Source: Bolinopsis microptera
Taxonomy: Eukaryota > Ctenophora > Tentaculata > Lobata > Bolinopsidae
NCBI RefSeq assembly: GCF_026151205.1
Contig: NC_087075.1
Location: 11,328,303-11,392,302 of the forward strand
Length of the DNA stretch: 64,000 nt
Direction of reading: 5' to 3'
In this document: in pieces, positions 47,776 through 60,632 of the stretch
How positions within the stretch are numbered: position 1 is the stretch's first letter
Layout of the letters: the number at the start of each line of letters is the position of its first letter
Made by a program: the position numbers and the translations under genes
The notes under the pieces: generated by a model
The model's database searches: none
Seen by the model: the letters and a program-made list of their open reading frames with translations, nothing else
What the model was told of the DNA's origin: nothing

Positions 47776-49740
47776 ATGAAATTATTCTGTTTGCTGCTCC
47801 AATTGCTACTCCTTAATGAGGTAAGAATTTGTCCTTAATTCATATCGGTTTATGTTTCATGCTGTATTTAATATATCACTTTTTAACTTAACTTTTTATT
47901 TTATTTGGAACAATTGTTCATGCTTAATCAAGGTTAATTTTCTGTATTCTTCAAATTAGACAATTAAGTTATTTTTGGGCCAGGTTAACTGTAGTGGAAG
48001 CGGACAGATACAGTTTATGAGATACACAGATGTTAAGGACATGGATTCGTAATCGAGAACTAAGAACAGCAGTGAGTTCTACTTCAGTCCGCTTATGATA
48101 TTGGATGAAGACAACAACATCCTCCACGAGATTAAGAAACTCAGAAAGAGTTCTGGAGTACACAAGATCTTAATTTAACTCTGGTGGAGGAACTGAAAGA
48201 TCCAATTAATTTATCTCTCCCTACCAACAAAAGTGTCACTGTTACAATCAGTGTCTATGATTATGATGGTACATCTAGCTCGGACGATTTCACAAGGAAT
48301 ATGACGGACATGGTTCCATTTTCCAGCAAACAGGTTGGGAAGGAATGGAGTGAGATAGTGTTCAGCTCCCCTGATAAAGGAGCTACCCTCACACTTAGGT
48401 ACAGAATACTTGAGTGTGATGAGCACTTCACCGGATACGGCTGTAATCTCTGTAGTGATGGATGGACTGAAGAACTATGTGACAGATGTGATACTCACTA
48501 CTATCCAGCGAGACAATGCACAACATTCTGTAAGGCCGAACCTGGTAGATCCTTCTGTACTTCTGAAGGGGAGAGAATATGTGAAGAGAACAGAGGGGGC
48601 GAGGATTGTGAGAGCTGTCTAGAAGGGTGGACGGGGGAAGAATGTGCTGATTGTGCTGATGGTTATTACCCTCAAGGCAGCTGTAGCACTTACTGCGACC
48701 AGTGAAAGGTAACTACACATGTGACCTGAAAGGACAGAAGATATGCGCAGAAAGGAAGACAGGAACTAACTGTGACAGATGTGAGATTCATTATTTCGGC
48801 GAGGAATGTTCCACGTTCTGTAAGGCCACTGAGTACTACACTTGCTCTGATGGCGGGAAGAAAAGCTGCTCAGACGATAATGCCAGTCCCGAAGAAGATT
48901 GCATTGCATTGCCAGTTCCGAAGAAAAATAATATTGTAATGATAACAGGCATCGTAGTCGGAAGTGTACTTGTAGTGTCTTTGTTGGTGAAGATAATCCT
49001 TGTTTATAGGCTGAAGAAAAATAATAACCAGAAGGACCCCAAGAAGCAACAAGACAACACACTGATCAATCCTCTTTATCTTCCAGTTGTGGCAGATCCA
49101 GTAGTGGCAGGTAGAAAAGAAGGGCCCAGTAATGATCAAGGAGAAAAGAAAAATGAATCTCGGATCCGTTTCGCCGAAGATACTGATGTGCACGTCCTTG
49201 GTTCATCTTTAGACGGAAAAGATGCCGTCTATTCCATTGACGAGAGTGAAGATACTGATGCCACCTACTCCAACTTGGATGAAGAAAATGCCATGTTTCG
49301 TGTTGCAAAGACCAAAGATGTTGATGCCACCTACTCCAACTTGGATGAAGAAAATGCCATGTTTCGTGTTGCAAAGACCAAAGATGTTGATGCCACCTAC
49401 TCCAACTTGGATGAAGAGGATGCCATGTTTCGTGTTGCAAAGACTAAAGATGTTGATGCCACCTACTACAACTTGGATGAAGAGGATGCCATGTTTCGTG
49501 TTGCAAAGACCAAAGATGTTGATGCCACCTACTCCAACTTGGATGAAGAGGATGCCATGTTTCTTGCTGCGAAGAACAAAGATGCTGATGTGAGTGATGC
49601 CACCTACTCCAACGTGGATGAACTAGTTCAACACAAGCCCTTGCACTAAAAAACTTGCTGATACTTCCCCAGCGAGGTACGATTCCAATGACTCTGTTAA
49701 AGATAAGAGGATCTGGAGGGGCTCTATTCCACTCCACACT
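47776..49740 (+). pseudogene. decayed duplicate of the multi-DSL receptor
   Basis: Keeps the signal-peptide exon 47776-47820 (MKLFCLLLQLLLLNE), the 163-nt intron and exon 2 from 47984. It carries an in-frame TAA at 48050-48052, a one-base deletion near 48135 and a two-base insertion near 48699 that creates TGA at 48703. After the tail repeat the frame is lost again near 49630, and a deletion removes the distal tail. The DSL modules and transmembrane segment are still almost identical to copy 1, so the damage is recent. The tail repeat has grown to about five units with YSNL motifs (Y-x-N, a Grb2-SH2-like pattern) in place of YSTL. The multiple lesions make assembly error an unlikely full explanation. 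Confidence 0.88.
49257..49610 (+). repeat. expanded 66-bp tail repeat in the pseudogene
   Basis: Five near-identical 66-bp units starting at 49257, 49323, 49389, 49455 and 49521, plus a partial. Each encodes DATYSNLDEE(N/D)AMFRVAKT. Their similarity shows recent homogenisation. Confidence 0.93.
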
Positions 49741-50175
49741 GATAGACAGTCGATTTTAGTTTAGTCTGGCATTTAGTTATTATACTTTTACTTATTCTGT
49801 TTTATTGATTATTTTCATAATAAGGACAACTGTCAATCTCAATCAAGAAAATATAAGTTCATGAAATATTTCATCACTAAATTTTGCTTCTTAGCAGATG
49901 TATATTATGATGAAGTTGATTCTACAAATAAATGATGAAAATAGAAAATTGTCAAACAAACCTTGTTATTTTATTGATATTTTTTATTGATTTTAGAGTT
50001 GTTATTTATATTAGTTCATATAAATTTATACTTCATCGCTTCAGCGGTTATGTGATTATATTCTTAAATCAAATCTAATGATTTGTAAATCCTCAAAATG
50101 TTGTTTATTGTATTTTAACCTCTGTATCACAGATATCTGCTATGCATTTCTAAAGATAATTATACGCTTGGTTTA

Positions 50176-50397
50176 CCTTACTCGGGAATATTATAGCGGG
50201 TTAATTTATGACTGGGAAAAATATGGCGGAATTTTCCAAAACCCACCAAGCATCAAAATGTATTACTATTAGTTTACCTTACTCGGGAACGTTATAGCGG
50301 GTTAATTTATGACTGGGAAAATTAATGACCGGGAAAAATATGGCGGAATTTTCCAAAACCCACCACTTTATCCCAGTTAAAATATTCCCGAGTAAGG
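50176..50397. mobile_element. 222-bp MITE with TA target duplication, internally duplicated
   Basis: Begins CCTTACTCGGGAATATTA and ends with TATTCCCGAGTAAGG; TA on both sides. Absent at the homologous point of unit 1 (GGTTTAATTGACATG), so it inserted after the duplication. A complete 121-bp version (50277-50397) is preceded by a partial copy of its left half. Confidence 0.9.
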
Positions 50398-50476
50398 TAG
50401 TTGATATGCTACTTCTTGAATAATTGATGCTTTGTATTCTACAAAATTAATACAATTCCATGTTTTACTTTGTACT

Positions 50477-50829
50477 GCTTACAGAAACCTGACAGGTAAG
50501 TGTGAACTTTAAGGGAGGTCCCACAATTCATGACAAAATCAAATCAACACACAAATTTACAAAACGTGGGTGGTAACTTATCCAACACTACATTGTAATC
50601 TGTGGTAACTTCTCCAACAGTACATTTTAATTTGTACGTCTCGTTTCCCACGAACTTTCACCCGTCTGTCTTTGAACGCATAACAAAACCTTCATATCGT
50701 AATAATACATCTGTTACTATTCAGCATAACAGTATTAATACCTTACTTAATGCTCAATATAATACTTTGGAAGGTGGTAGAGTGTAACAGTGACTGTTAT
50801 CTGGATGTAGCCATGAAGCCAGGTTTACA
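50477..50829. other. no gene seen
   Basis: AT-rich; a CTTACAG and a GTAAGT lie 11 nt apart at 50480-50498, too little for a supported exon. Confidence 0.5.
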
Positions 50830-50831
50830 TA

Positions 50832-51372
50832 TGAGGGACCACATGCAAAACTGGTATATCTGTTTTTGATAGTTTTGAGATAAATGCATTTTACTGATTT
50901 AAAGATTCTATATCATGTGTAAAAAACACTTCTAAAAATTGGTATATCTGTCTATATACCATTTTTTAAACTAGAATTGTACCAAAACTGGTATATCTCA
51001 CGATATACCATTTTTACTATACTATAAACAATAAAATAATTTAACTGAGAATGGTATATCTGAAGATATACCATTTGGGTTGGCTAAAGTCTATAAAATG
51101 TGTATAGATATACCGGTTTTATAGAAGATAAGTTTCTTGAAGGTGGTCTATCTGCAGATATACCATTTTGTTTTCATGATTGTTAAAAGCTAAAATGGTA
51201 TATTGTAACATATACCAGTTTTGGAAAAATAAAATTTCACTTTTTTTCAAAGATTTCTTCAAAATTGTTCAAAAAAAGTTCCAAAGATGCACCTTTTCAG
51301 CCTGAAGACTATGAGCTACCTGCGCAAAATTGGTATATGTTCAGATATACCAGTTTTGCATGTGGTCCCTCA
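50832..51372. mobile_element. 541-bp element carrying an array of 20-bp dyads
   Basis: Terminal inverted repeats of about 33 bp starting TGAGGGACCACATGCAAAAC, flanked by TA. Inside, six 20-bp imperfect palindromes of consensus GGTATATCTNNAGATATACC occur at 50941, 50990, 51053, 51145, 51197 and 51332, with a seventh degenerate copy near 51095 and a half-site in the left terminus. No ORF. Confidence 0.85.
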
Positions 51373-51374
51373 TA

Positions 51375-52125
51375 TAGTGTTATCAGTATTTGTTACAGCT
51401 AATAACGTGGACATATCCCTACAAATGTAACCGTGGTAATCGTTACTAATTACTATGGTAACTGATGTCATGGGAACTACCTCGGGTATTGCTTTTCACT
51501 GAGACTGGTGGTAGATAGTTTCTGGTCATAGAAAATCTTTTTCTCCAGTGAAATCTAGGAAACTTGATTAAAATTTTGAAATTTTAAGATCTTTAACAAA
51601 ATTTTATGAATTGTGAGTGACCCACTGTGAACAGATTCCACTCTTGACGTCATAGCTTTATTGTATGGTTCTCTTAACTCAAAAGAATAACGGTCAAGGA
51701 GCTTAAATTATGAGTTTTCGGTAAAGTTGTAAGGTAAAAAGTTCACTAATTAGTAATTACCACACTTTCTATTGTTAAACCGTGATGTCAAAAGTACACA
51801 TTGTTCTAGAACTATGATGTTGTGTAGTATGATGTCAGTTAAGTAGAGGTATCTGGTAGTTGCAAAAGATAAAAAGTTCAGTAATTACCACACACTTTCT
51901 ATTGTTTATCCTCTGTGTAGAACGTGAGGTCAGAAGTACACATTGTCCTAGAAGTAAAACTCTGAGGTTGTTTATTCATGTGTTTATAGCTGTTCTGCTA
52001 TACCAACTTTGAAATCAAGTTTATTAGGACATTTTTTTATTGATTGATTGTGTATTGAATTGGTGATAAATAATAAAATTGTCTTTTCTCAAAAATTGTC
52101 TTTTGTCAGTGTTTCTAATTTCTAT
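51375..52125. other. no gene seen
   Basis: AT-rich; only an imperfect duplication of about 60 bp (51735-51800 and 51865-51945, AAAAAGTTCA...CACACTTTCTATTG). Confidence 0.45.
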
Positions 52126-52129
52126 TTAA

Positions 52130-53518
52130 GGGGACATATACAAAAAGCTTTTATGTCCCGAACAGGCTGTAACTTCATATTAAGAAAGTATACATTAAAA
52201 CAATAAGATTTGATACATTAAAAATTATTTTTGAGGAACCGCACTTTCGAAAAAATAAATATTTTCTTTTTCGAAAATTTTGAAAATTTTGAGAAGTCTG
52301 TCACTGTTATACCGATATTTCAGTCGTTTTTAACGTTTTTTGGCTGATTTTTTTACTGAACATTACTTACACTCCGTACAAGAAGCCCTTCAAAGGATTT
52401 CATAATTAAAATATAGATGACGAAGTTACAGACCAAACAAGGTCGAGAGAAGCAAAATTGAAATTTTTGTAAAAATCAAAGTTGTATATTTTACCATTCA
52501 CCCAGGTCATAAGATATCGCTTTAAAAATTCTTGTGAGTGTAGCTGATGATCATATCCAACTTTATGGAACAGGATTTCTCTCAGTTTTGAGTTTTAAGG
52601 TATGAAATGTGGCCTAAACGACTTAATGAAATTCACCGTAAAAAAGGACCAAACATGGCAGATTTAAGGCTTAAAATGCCTATAACTCAAAAAGTATCAG
52701 TTTTTTTGAAATAATTTTTACAGGATCGTAATCAGCTTGGTAAGACGAATCTTTTAGTACCAAATTTATAATAGTTAAAGACACAAAATTTGTAAAAAAA
52801 TGTGTACAATTTGTACAACATTTATACAAGGGGGGACCCTTGTGTTCGAGCTGGAAAATTATTTAAGACAATTTGTCTTCTAAAATCACCTATTTGGTAC
52901 TAAAAGATTCGTCTTCTCAAGCTGATTACGATTCTGTACAAATTATTTCAAAAAAACCGATACTTTTTGAGTTATAGGCATTAAATCTGCCATGTTTGGC
53001 CCTTTTTTACGATGAATTTTACTAAGTCGTTTAGGCCACATTTCATACCTTAAAACTCAAAACTGAGAGAAATCCTGTTCCATAAAGTTGGATATGATCA
53101 TCAGCTACACTCACAAGAATTTTTAAAGCGATATCTTATGACCTGGGTGAGTGGTAAAATATACAACTTTGATTTTTACAAAAATTTCAATTTTGCTTCT
53201 ATCGACCTTGTTTGGTCTGTAACTTCGTCATCTATATTTTAATTATAAAATCCTTTGAAGGGCTTCTTGTACGGAGTGTAAGTAATGTTCAGTAAAAAAA
53301 TCAGCCAAAAAACGTTAAAAACGACTGAAATATCGGTATAACAGTGACAGACTTCTCAAAATTTTCAAAATTTTCGAAAAAGAAAATATTTATTTTTTCG
53401 AAAGTGCGGTTCCTCAAAAATAATTTTTAATGTATCAAATCTTATTGTTTTAATGTACACTTTCTTAATATGAAGTTACAGCCTGTTCGGGACATAAAAG
53501 CTTTTTGTATATGTCCCC
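52130..53518. mobile_element. 1.39 kb near-perfect palindromic element flanked by TTAA
   Basis: Arms of about 640 bp starting GGGGACATATACAAAAAGCT and ending with the reverse complement; TTAA lies directly outside both ends (52126-52129, 53519-53522). The loop is near 52770-52880. Same architecture as 18081-19439 but an unrelated sequence family. No ORF. Confidence 0.92.
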
Positions 53519-53522
53519 TTAA

Positions 53523-56500
53523 CAATGATAACAAACTAAACTTATACTCATATCATTATTGTTGATGACTGCTGTGTGTCATGTTTCAGTACCTGAATTT
53601 TATACTCTTCAAGCTTTAAACGCAATATAAATAGTCTGATTGTCAGGTGGACCAATTAATGACGAGTTCTGCAGGTTTTAACCATGTAAAGTATGGCTAA
53701 TAATTCTAACACAATATCATGATTTGTGATTTGGATTGTTTTTCGGTAAATGGTACAGTTTGGTAGATGGTACAGTTTAATAAAGTAAATAACTTAGTTC
53801 CTATGTTATGTTTCGTTACAGTTACAGCTTCGTTACAGTTGATAATCCTCATTCCTCCCTGGACTTTAAAAAATAACCCGAGAGAATCCAAAGATAAGTT
53901 TAACACAACTTACGTATTAACGCTAAAGTAATTCTCATTATTCTAAAAATGTGAGAATCTGTTTTAGTTAACAGATGATAATGTTCCTTCCTTCATACTT
54001 CCCGTCAGAGCCGATGTTTCAATTTATTTTTAAAATAGCCTGGTTTAACCTTAGAAAATCGAATGATCGGCAGTCATGATTTACGGACAATCTATTTTCG
54101 AGTAATGCTTTACTTCTTTGTTGGTGATCGTTGTTGAATACTGAAGTTTATAGCCTTCTTGTGTTCCTTTATTGAACTGACATGTTTGGTAGCTTGTTCT
54201 CTCTTATTGTTAGGTTATAAGGTTAAGTAATGTAAGTTAAGTTATTTAAGTTAACTTAATTAAGTTATTACCAGCCGGCATAGTGTCTGTCTACATGTTC
54301 CCTGTCACTATATAACCTGGTATTGGGTGCTAGTAAGTTTATAGCTAAGAACGAACTCTAAAGTCTAACCTAAATCCGTCTCTCGCTAACTTACCGCTGA
54401 AAATAACTTCCGGATTCCCATATATACTCAAAATGTAGAGTGAAAATTGTTAGCATTCCAGAGCCAGCATTTGCGTTAACTGGGTCCAATTAACAGGTTA
54501 ATAGATACTTCCTACAACTGGACTTTGCTTGTTTAGTTACTGAACAGCGTCTGTAATTGATCAGCACACTTTTATGTTTGATTTCATCGAATTCATAAAG
54601 TTCCCCTATTCTGGAATGTTACAGTACAGAGCCATGTATATTGTATATAATATATTTTGAAACCTAGATATTTGATGTTCCCTTTCATCGCAAATTAAGG
54701 ACAATTTCACCCTTGTTAATTCACAATACTATATGGGTTCTCCTCTCAGAGAGTATCGTCTGTTGGGATTGAGAACTTGCTGTCACGTGATGGCTATGTT
54801 CGGGTTTGATTGGTCGGTGTGTTTCACGCGATTGGATATGCTCTTTGTTTTGAATTTGAGTGAATCTGAGAAAGTATATTTGGCTTTTGTACCGTGTTTG
54901 TATCTGTAGTGTGCTAACACATTCAGCACCCCACACAGCTGTCTGGTTCGTCCAGTACAGTGCACCTTAGCAGTGGTTGTTTGCTTGTTCCGGAATAGTG
55001 CCCCCCCCCCCCCCCCCCCCCCATTCTTCAGTATAATCTTAATGGTCCAATTAAACCCACTTAATCCTTCTCATTCCACCCAACCAATCTCTTCAGATCC
55101 CTCCTAAACATCTGGCGTAAATCCAACAACTAACTCCGTAATATCTCTACCCTCTGATTGGTTGATTCCGCCCACGTGACCAGAACACTGTCCCTCTATT
55201 GGTGGAGAGCTTACCATCTGGTCGGATTGGTAGCAGGTCCCTTATTAAATAAGAAGAGTTAGGTCCAGCTATTATATTGCACTTGCTGGGACGCTTCATG
55301 TTACCCTGGATAGTGGGAAACATGGGGTCCTCTCAGAAACAGGGGGTTATATAGCTCCCTGACTAACAGGGGGTCCTACTCCTATAGCTCCCTGCTCCTT
55401 GACTAACGTTCTTTTTAACTGGTTTGTAGCTTTAGGTTCCTTAATGGCAGTAGTGGTTATGCAGATGTTTTGGTGTATACGGGTTCTTTGATCTTGTCCA
55501 ATGGATTATGTGAGTTTTGGACGCTACCGCTTTCGTTGAATTTATGAAATATACCCTGATTCTGATTTGATAAAAACCTGATGATATGTGAGGTTCATTG
55601 GTTAAGTGTAAAACTTGGTTTTAGAGTATTGATACGAATGTTCGTTAGCATATGGGGGAGTTTCTTTACCGCACAAGCACTAAATTCGTCAAAACCAGAC
55701 ATTTAATCGCATTTTCGCACCCTTCCAGTCGATTTAGCATAATCTTAATTTCATTTAATGCTTTCTTCACAGATGGATTTTAAATAGAATATTCGTATCC
55801 TGATAAAATATCCCGATACACTACATAGATGCAGTGAAAATATGATACCTTGTTTCGTTTCCCTCTGTCATACCCCTCCCATTGTTATAATCTGGCAAAT
55901 TAATATTTCCAGAAAAGAGAACAAAAGAATAATATTTTGACGGGACTAATTCTACTGGGTTCGTGACTCAAATCATAGGCAGATAATGTTATTTAATGTA
56001 TTGTTCCATGATGTTATCGGATGAATAAAATGTCTGGTATTTTTACCCCTGATTCGGTTAGTTCGCATCTGGTAAAGTGTGTTGTGTCACATTCCCCGCT
56101 GTTGTGATTGATTGTAGGATTGTTGAGTATTGTTTAGTAATGTGATAGGACAACACGGTGCCTCCCATAGTACTTGGTCACATAATCCTATAATACTCGC
56201 CTGTATATATAATACTAGTACTCGCCACTCGGCTGTATATTAGGACGCAATGAAACTACCGGACCACGATGTATGGGGACTTGCCACCCCGTGGCAACAT
56301 TAAAATATATCGACTCTGTTACATCGTTTCCTCAAATTATTTGTTATAAAGTAGTGTTGAAAGTATTAAAAAATATATATATTCTCGGTATATATTCTTG
56401 ACAAACTGGTTAATCCCAGGTGCAGTTCTCTCTCAAAATGTACCGTTGTTTGTTGTAAAAGTTTTTTAAATGAGGATGTGTGATGGTTACTGCTTAGAAC

Positions 56501-57217
56501 GCTTCTAAAAGCCCCTAGTTGTTGGTATCAGATAGTTTTGTGGTTTTTCAGTATATAAGCTGTGTTCTTTTGGTTGAGCTGACTAATACTAAGTACTAAG
56601 AAGTCTCTACAGAATTTGAATTGTATAGTTTTGGTGTTTTGACAGGCCACAAAGGAGTACATTCTAAGTTTTAAAGTGTTATCTAATGTAGTTGAGATCA
56701 TTAGATTTTGAAGGAAGTTGTTAGGGATCTGTAATTGAGTCCCTCAATCCTGGTATGCTGATTGGGAGGTCTAATGTTTCTTACATTAACCAGTAAACAG
56801 TTATCACGGTGTAGTTAACATTGTTGTTGTAGACGTCGCTTTTTTAGAAAGGAATAGTAAAGTTTACTGTGTCTTATACATGCTTTGAGAACGGTTAGTT
56901 TGCAGACAACGTAAAATGTTTTGCAGATAGGATTCGTATCAGTTTGTTCACAAAAAACGTGGATCTGAAATTAGAATTGCTCTTGTGCACTGTGCAGGCA
57001 ACAAAGTTACCAGGTTAAGGTATTTTCTACCCATGGTCTTATACTTGTTGAATGATTGATAGTTGTTAGTTGAAATGAAGGAACTATCCCCTCCATAGCT
57101 TGACATAGGATTGATTGTTGATAAAATTCAAATAAATGTTCATTTTTTTCTATAACCCTTTCCTTGAGTTACTAAGCGTTATTTAAATAATTTTAGTTGG
57201 TTTTTACTTTTCGTTCG
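53523..57217. other. non-coding, no gene seen
   Basis: Holds a C-run (55001-55021), scattered CCAAT/CACGTG motifs (54785-54840, 55155-55200) and random ORFs only. Confidence 0.4.
55001..55021. repeat. poly(C) tract
   Basis: About 21 consecutive C residues; potential i-motif/G4 on opposite strands. Confidence 0.9.
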
Positions 57218-57278
57218 ATGTCGTGCGGGACGGAATCAGATTCGTCGGAATGGGAAGACGACCCGGAGTTCATACACG
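57218..57278 (+). CDS. candidate alternative first exon D
   Basis: ATG at 57218 encodes MSCGTESDSSEWEDDPEFIH and ends in phase 1 at donor GTAAGT (57279). GC content is well above the flanks, the peptide is acidic with an S-D-S-S-E casein-kinase-like pattern, and the exit phase equals that of exons A-C. If it belongs to the same gene, it lies downstream of 43511, so a product starting here would skip that exon. Confidence 0.5.
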
Positions 57279-57438
57279 GTAAGTTGTATACATTATACAC
57301 GGTAAGTTATTTAAATTACATACGGTAAGTTATTTAAATTATTAACGATACGTTATATAAATTATATACGGTAAGTTATATAAATTATACACAATAAGTT
57401 ATATAAATTATAAACGGTACGTTATGTAAATTATACAT
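57272..57438. repeat. 22-bp minisatellite containing the splice donor
   Basis: Seven or so degenerate units of ACGGTAAGTTATATAAATTAT. The first includes the authentic donor of exon D; at least three more keep an intact GGTAAGT. Confidence 0.88.
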
Positions 57439-60400
57439 ACTGCGGTCTAGGAAATCATAATTATGCTGACTCACTCAAATTGTGGAAAGAAATCAGGACT
57501 TCCTGTCACGACATGTGCAATACCCGAACTAAATGTGAAAATCTATAATCTATATTACAGTCCTTACCCGTTACACAACTCGTTTAATAGACGTGAAATA
57601 TGAACAAACACACTGTCTGTGTGTAGGAACCAAACTGGTTGTAAACAGTAAAATATTTTAAATTTTTGAAGGTTTTAAAAATCGCTACTCAACATGTTTC
57701 GTTTTTGTTTAAACTTTGTGTCGCGAGCTCCAAAATTCAAGTCAAATTACGGACAAATTATTCAGCAACCCTCTACAAATGTCATTTCCTTGCATTCAAA
57801 TCGTTGTTTTCCGTCTGCACAGAGTCTATATTGAGACATTATATACTGATTTTATTGCATTTTACTTGCTTCCACAAAGTTCTAAAAAGGCAATTTCAGA
57901 TTTCTGTGGCAAATTTTCAAACTTTCCTGCGTATTCCATCAAAATACAAATGCCGTACTATTTAATATGTTAATCTCAGAATCTAATTTACCGTCTCATT
58001 TCCTCCCACCCCTCCACGTGTTTGTCAATGTGAAACAAGACAACTAGAAACGTGTGCCTGACCGTTTTTAACTGAAATATCTGCAGCATCATCTCTGAAC
58101 AGAACTTGTGAAGGATATTTAGAGTTTACTAGATTATCATCACGTCGACGTCCTACAACTGACACTGACAAGCGGAATCGTCAGGGAGCTCGCCAGCTGC
58201 ACGTTTCACACGCTTCCAGGCCGTGGGATAAAGACAATAACGCGTGCACTGTACACGTGACTCGTCATAAAGACAGGATCACGTGATGCCCTTTTTTGGT
58301 AGTGACAGGATCACGTGATACCTATATATGGTAGTGAGCCATGCTGTTTCTTGCGACTCCTCTCCTTGTCCAGTTAGAACACTGGTTCATTGCAGAGGGA
58401 GAAGAGTGATTACTACTGGTAATATTACGTGGAAAACATAATGTTTAGGTGATGTGCACTTTTGTGCAAACTGCGCAAGTTTCAACCTTCTACGAGGAAT
58501 TTATTTTTTAAATGGATCTTAAAAAAGTCGTGATTTAAACCCGTGAACTCGTGCACAATACCACACGGCAGCGTGGTACCTGTGGGAACCATCCTCAAAT
58601 TCTCATTACCGTTGTCAAATTGTCAATTCCTATTGAGTTTATATGAGAAAACACGTTGACTAACTCAATAGTTCAATTGAAACCAACGTGATAAGTGACA
58701 AAAACTTATCACGTGATCAATAAAATTATGACACAATAAAAATTTTGGTGTGATCGTGGTATCAATAAATACCACCCTCATATGTTCCCACAGCACATTA
58801 TAACCAGTTCTTTATAAAGTTGCAGCGGGAAGAACGGGATACATCACTTCCTGTAAAACGATGTTATTTTCAGTTCTTCAAGATTTTTACTTTTCCGATC
58901 ATTCTTAACCAGTTTTCGAACTTATAACAATTTTCATCATCATTCAAAACTAATTGCTGATCAGAATTTATAACGTATTTATAAAATATAAACTAAATCT
59001 CCCCAGTCTAATTCTATAACTCAACTCACAGTTGTCTCACCTAATAACTAAATTTTTCACCGATTAGGGAGACATTAAGCGCAGTGATACTACAACTGCA
59101 ACTTTAAATAGAAAATAATAGACTAGCAACCCACGTCCTTATATAGATTATATATGTAGTGAGAATAGTTAGTAGTAAAGTTTAGAGTCGTTCTCTAAGA
59201 CTAGCGGGCATCACTGGTATGGTGACGACTATTGGGCGTGCTAATGTCACTTTTTTACGCTTATTTTTACTTTAATTTTACCTTCGCAATGTCTCTTCCC
59301 AGTTTATTTTTAATTCATTGCTTTATTAATACCAAATTTCTCCCTCTTGCTGCTTTGCCACAAAGATTTTGATTGTTGGTACTGGTTTTCACCCGATCAG
59401 TGTCTATAACACAGGAATTGGATACAAAAACTGGAAGTGTGGTATCCAAACTGTGCTTCACACCTAATCACGCAATTCTGCCCGTTTTCTATTTTAATAA
59501 CTGACTATTGTTCCATTTCCTTGTTTTGGATATCACGGCTCCTGGTAGTGGGCCACCAATATTGTTATTTATTGACGAATGTGCTGGCTAAATCATTACA
59601 TATTGCAACACACATACACCACCTTATATATATATATTTGTAAAATAAATGTAAATTAACTAAGTCTACACAAAGCCAAAGGTACACACATCACCCCTGT
59701 AAATGGGACTTTCCCCCGTTTTTCATGAATCCACAAAGTTTAATAATAAAGTTACAATTAGTGTTCAGTGTCCTAGCTCTGTTTCTTCTTCGGAGTAATG
59801 ATTCCCAATTCTCTGAAATAGGTCTAATATCCCAATAATTGCACCCTTACAGCTACTCAATATCTGTCAACTTGTTACCTTTGTTGCAGCATGTTCCCTG
59901 TAATAGTTTAATTTGTTTCCTGACTTTCTCTCTCCAGATCTTGTATTGTAACGGTGTGTTTTCTGTCAAGTAAAGCTTTTTAAATTGTTTGCTTTTTTAG
60001 TCACTTTTGGTCCCACACGATAAAATTAATTTTCTATTAGTTTTCTGAAAGAGTGAGCTAATGTCTAAGTATAGTTAAAACTTTGAAATTCTGAGACACT
60101 GCGAACTGCGAATGAGTCTCCCGAGCTAGGAGGAGTCACTGTCCTATTAGTAGACATCTGTAGAGACTGATTACAGTACACAAGAGGACGTTAATTAATA
60201 CGGAACAAGCGTCACGTGATGCCCATGTAAGGTAACACTTCACACGTGATGACCTTATAAGGTAAAACAGGACCATTCCGGTAATAGAGTCTGTGATCAG
60301 TAAAACCTATCACCACTAATCAATACACGGTTATATAGCGAAATACAGCTCCATCACTCAACAAAAGGGTGTTTTCATACTCTAATTCATCTGATCACGT

Positions 60401-60632
60401 GAGGTAATTCATCTGATCACGTGATCACAGTGACAGCTCGCTTTGGCGGTTCGCGCGTTTTTGACGCATAGTAAAAGCCGTATGCCGCGGAAAACCGCTA
60501 AGTTCTTGGGACTCTCTCAGATTCAATTTGCACACCGTCCACAACTAATGGGAGCTGGGTTGTATTAGGGGGTCGTTCTTTTAAATATTACCTTGTGTTT
60601 GAACTTTGAGTTAGGTGCAGTAGTTAGTGATC
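57439..60632. other. putative intron, no gene seen
   Basis: E-boxes cluster at 58016-58320 and 60210-60425. ORFs present look random. Confidence 0.4.

Larger units (their letters stand above)
47324..50476 (+). repeat. tandem duplication, unit 2
   Basis: Second copy of unit 1, with substitutions throughout, loss of about 450 bp of tail coding sequence and gain of a MITE at 50176-50397. Confidence 0.95.

Noticed and set aside
50480-50498. 11-nt micro-exon between CTTACAG and GTAAGT
   Set aside because: Too short, phase unsupported, and absent from duplication unit 1.
60481-60567. 28-codon ORF MPRKTAKFLGLSQ...
   Set aside because: Short, no conservation evidence, no donor; left as non-coding.
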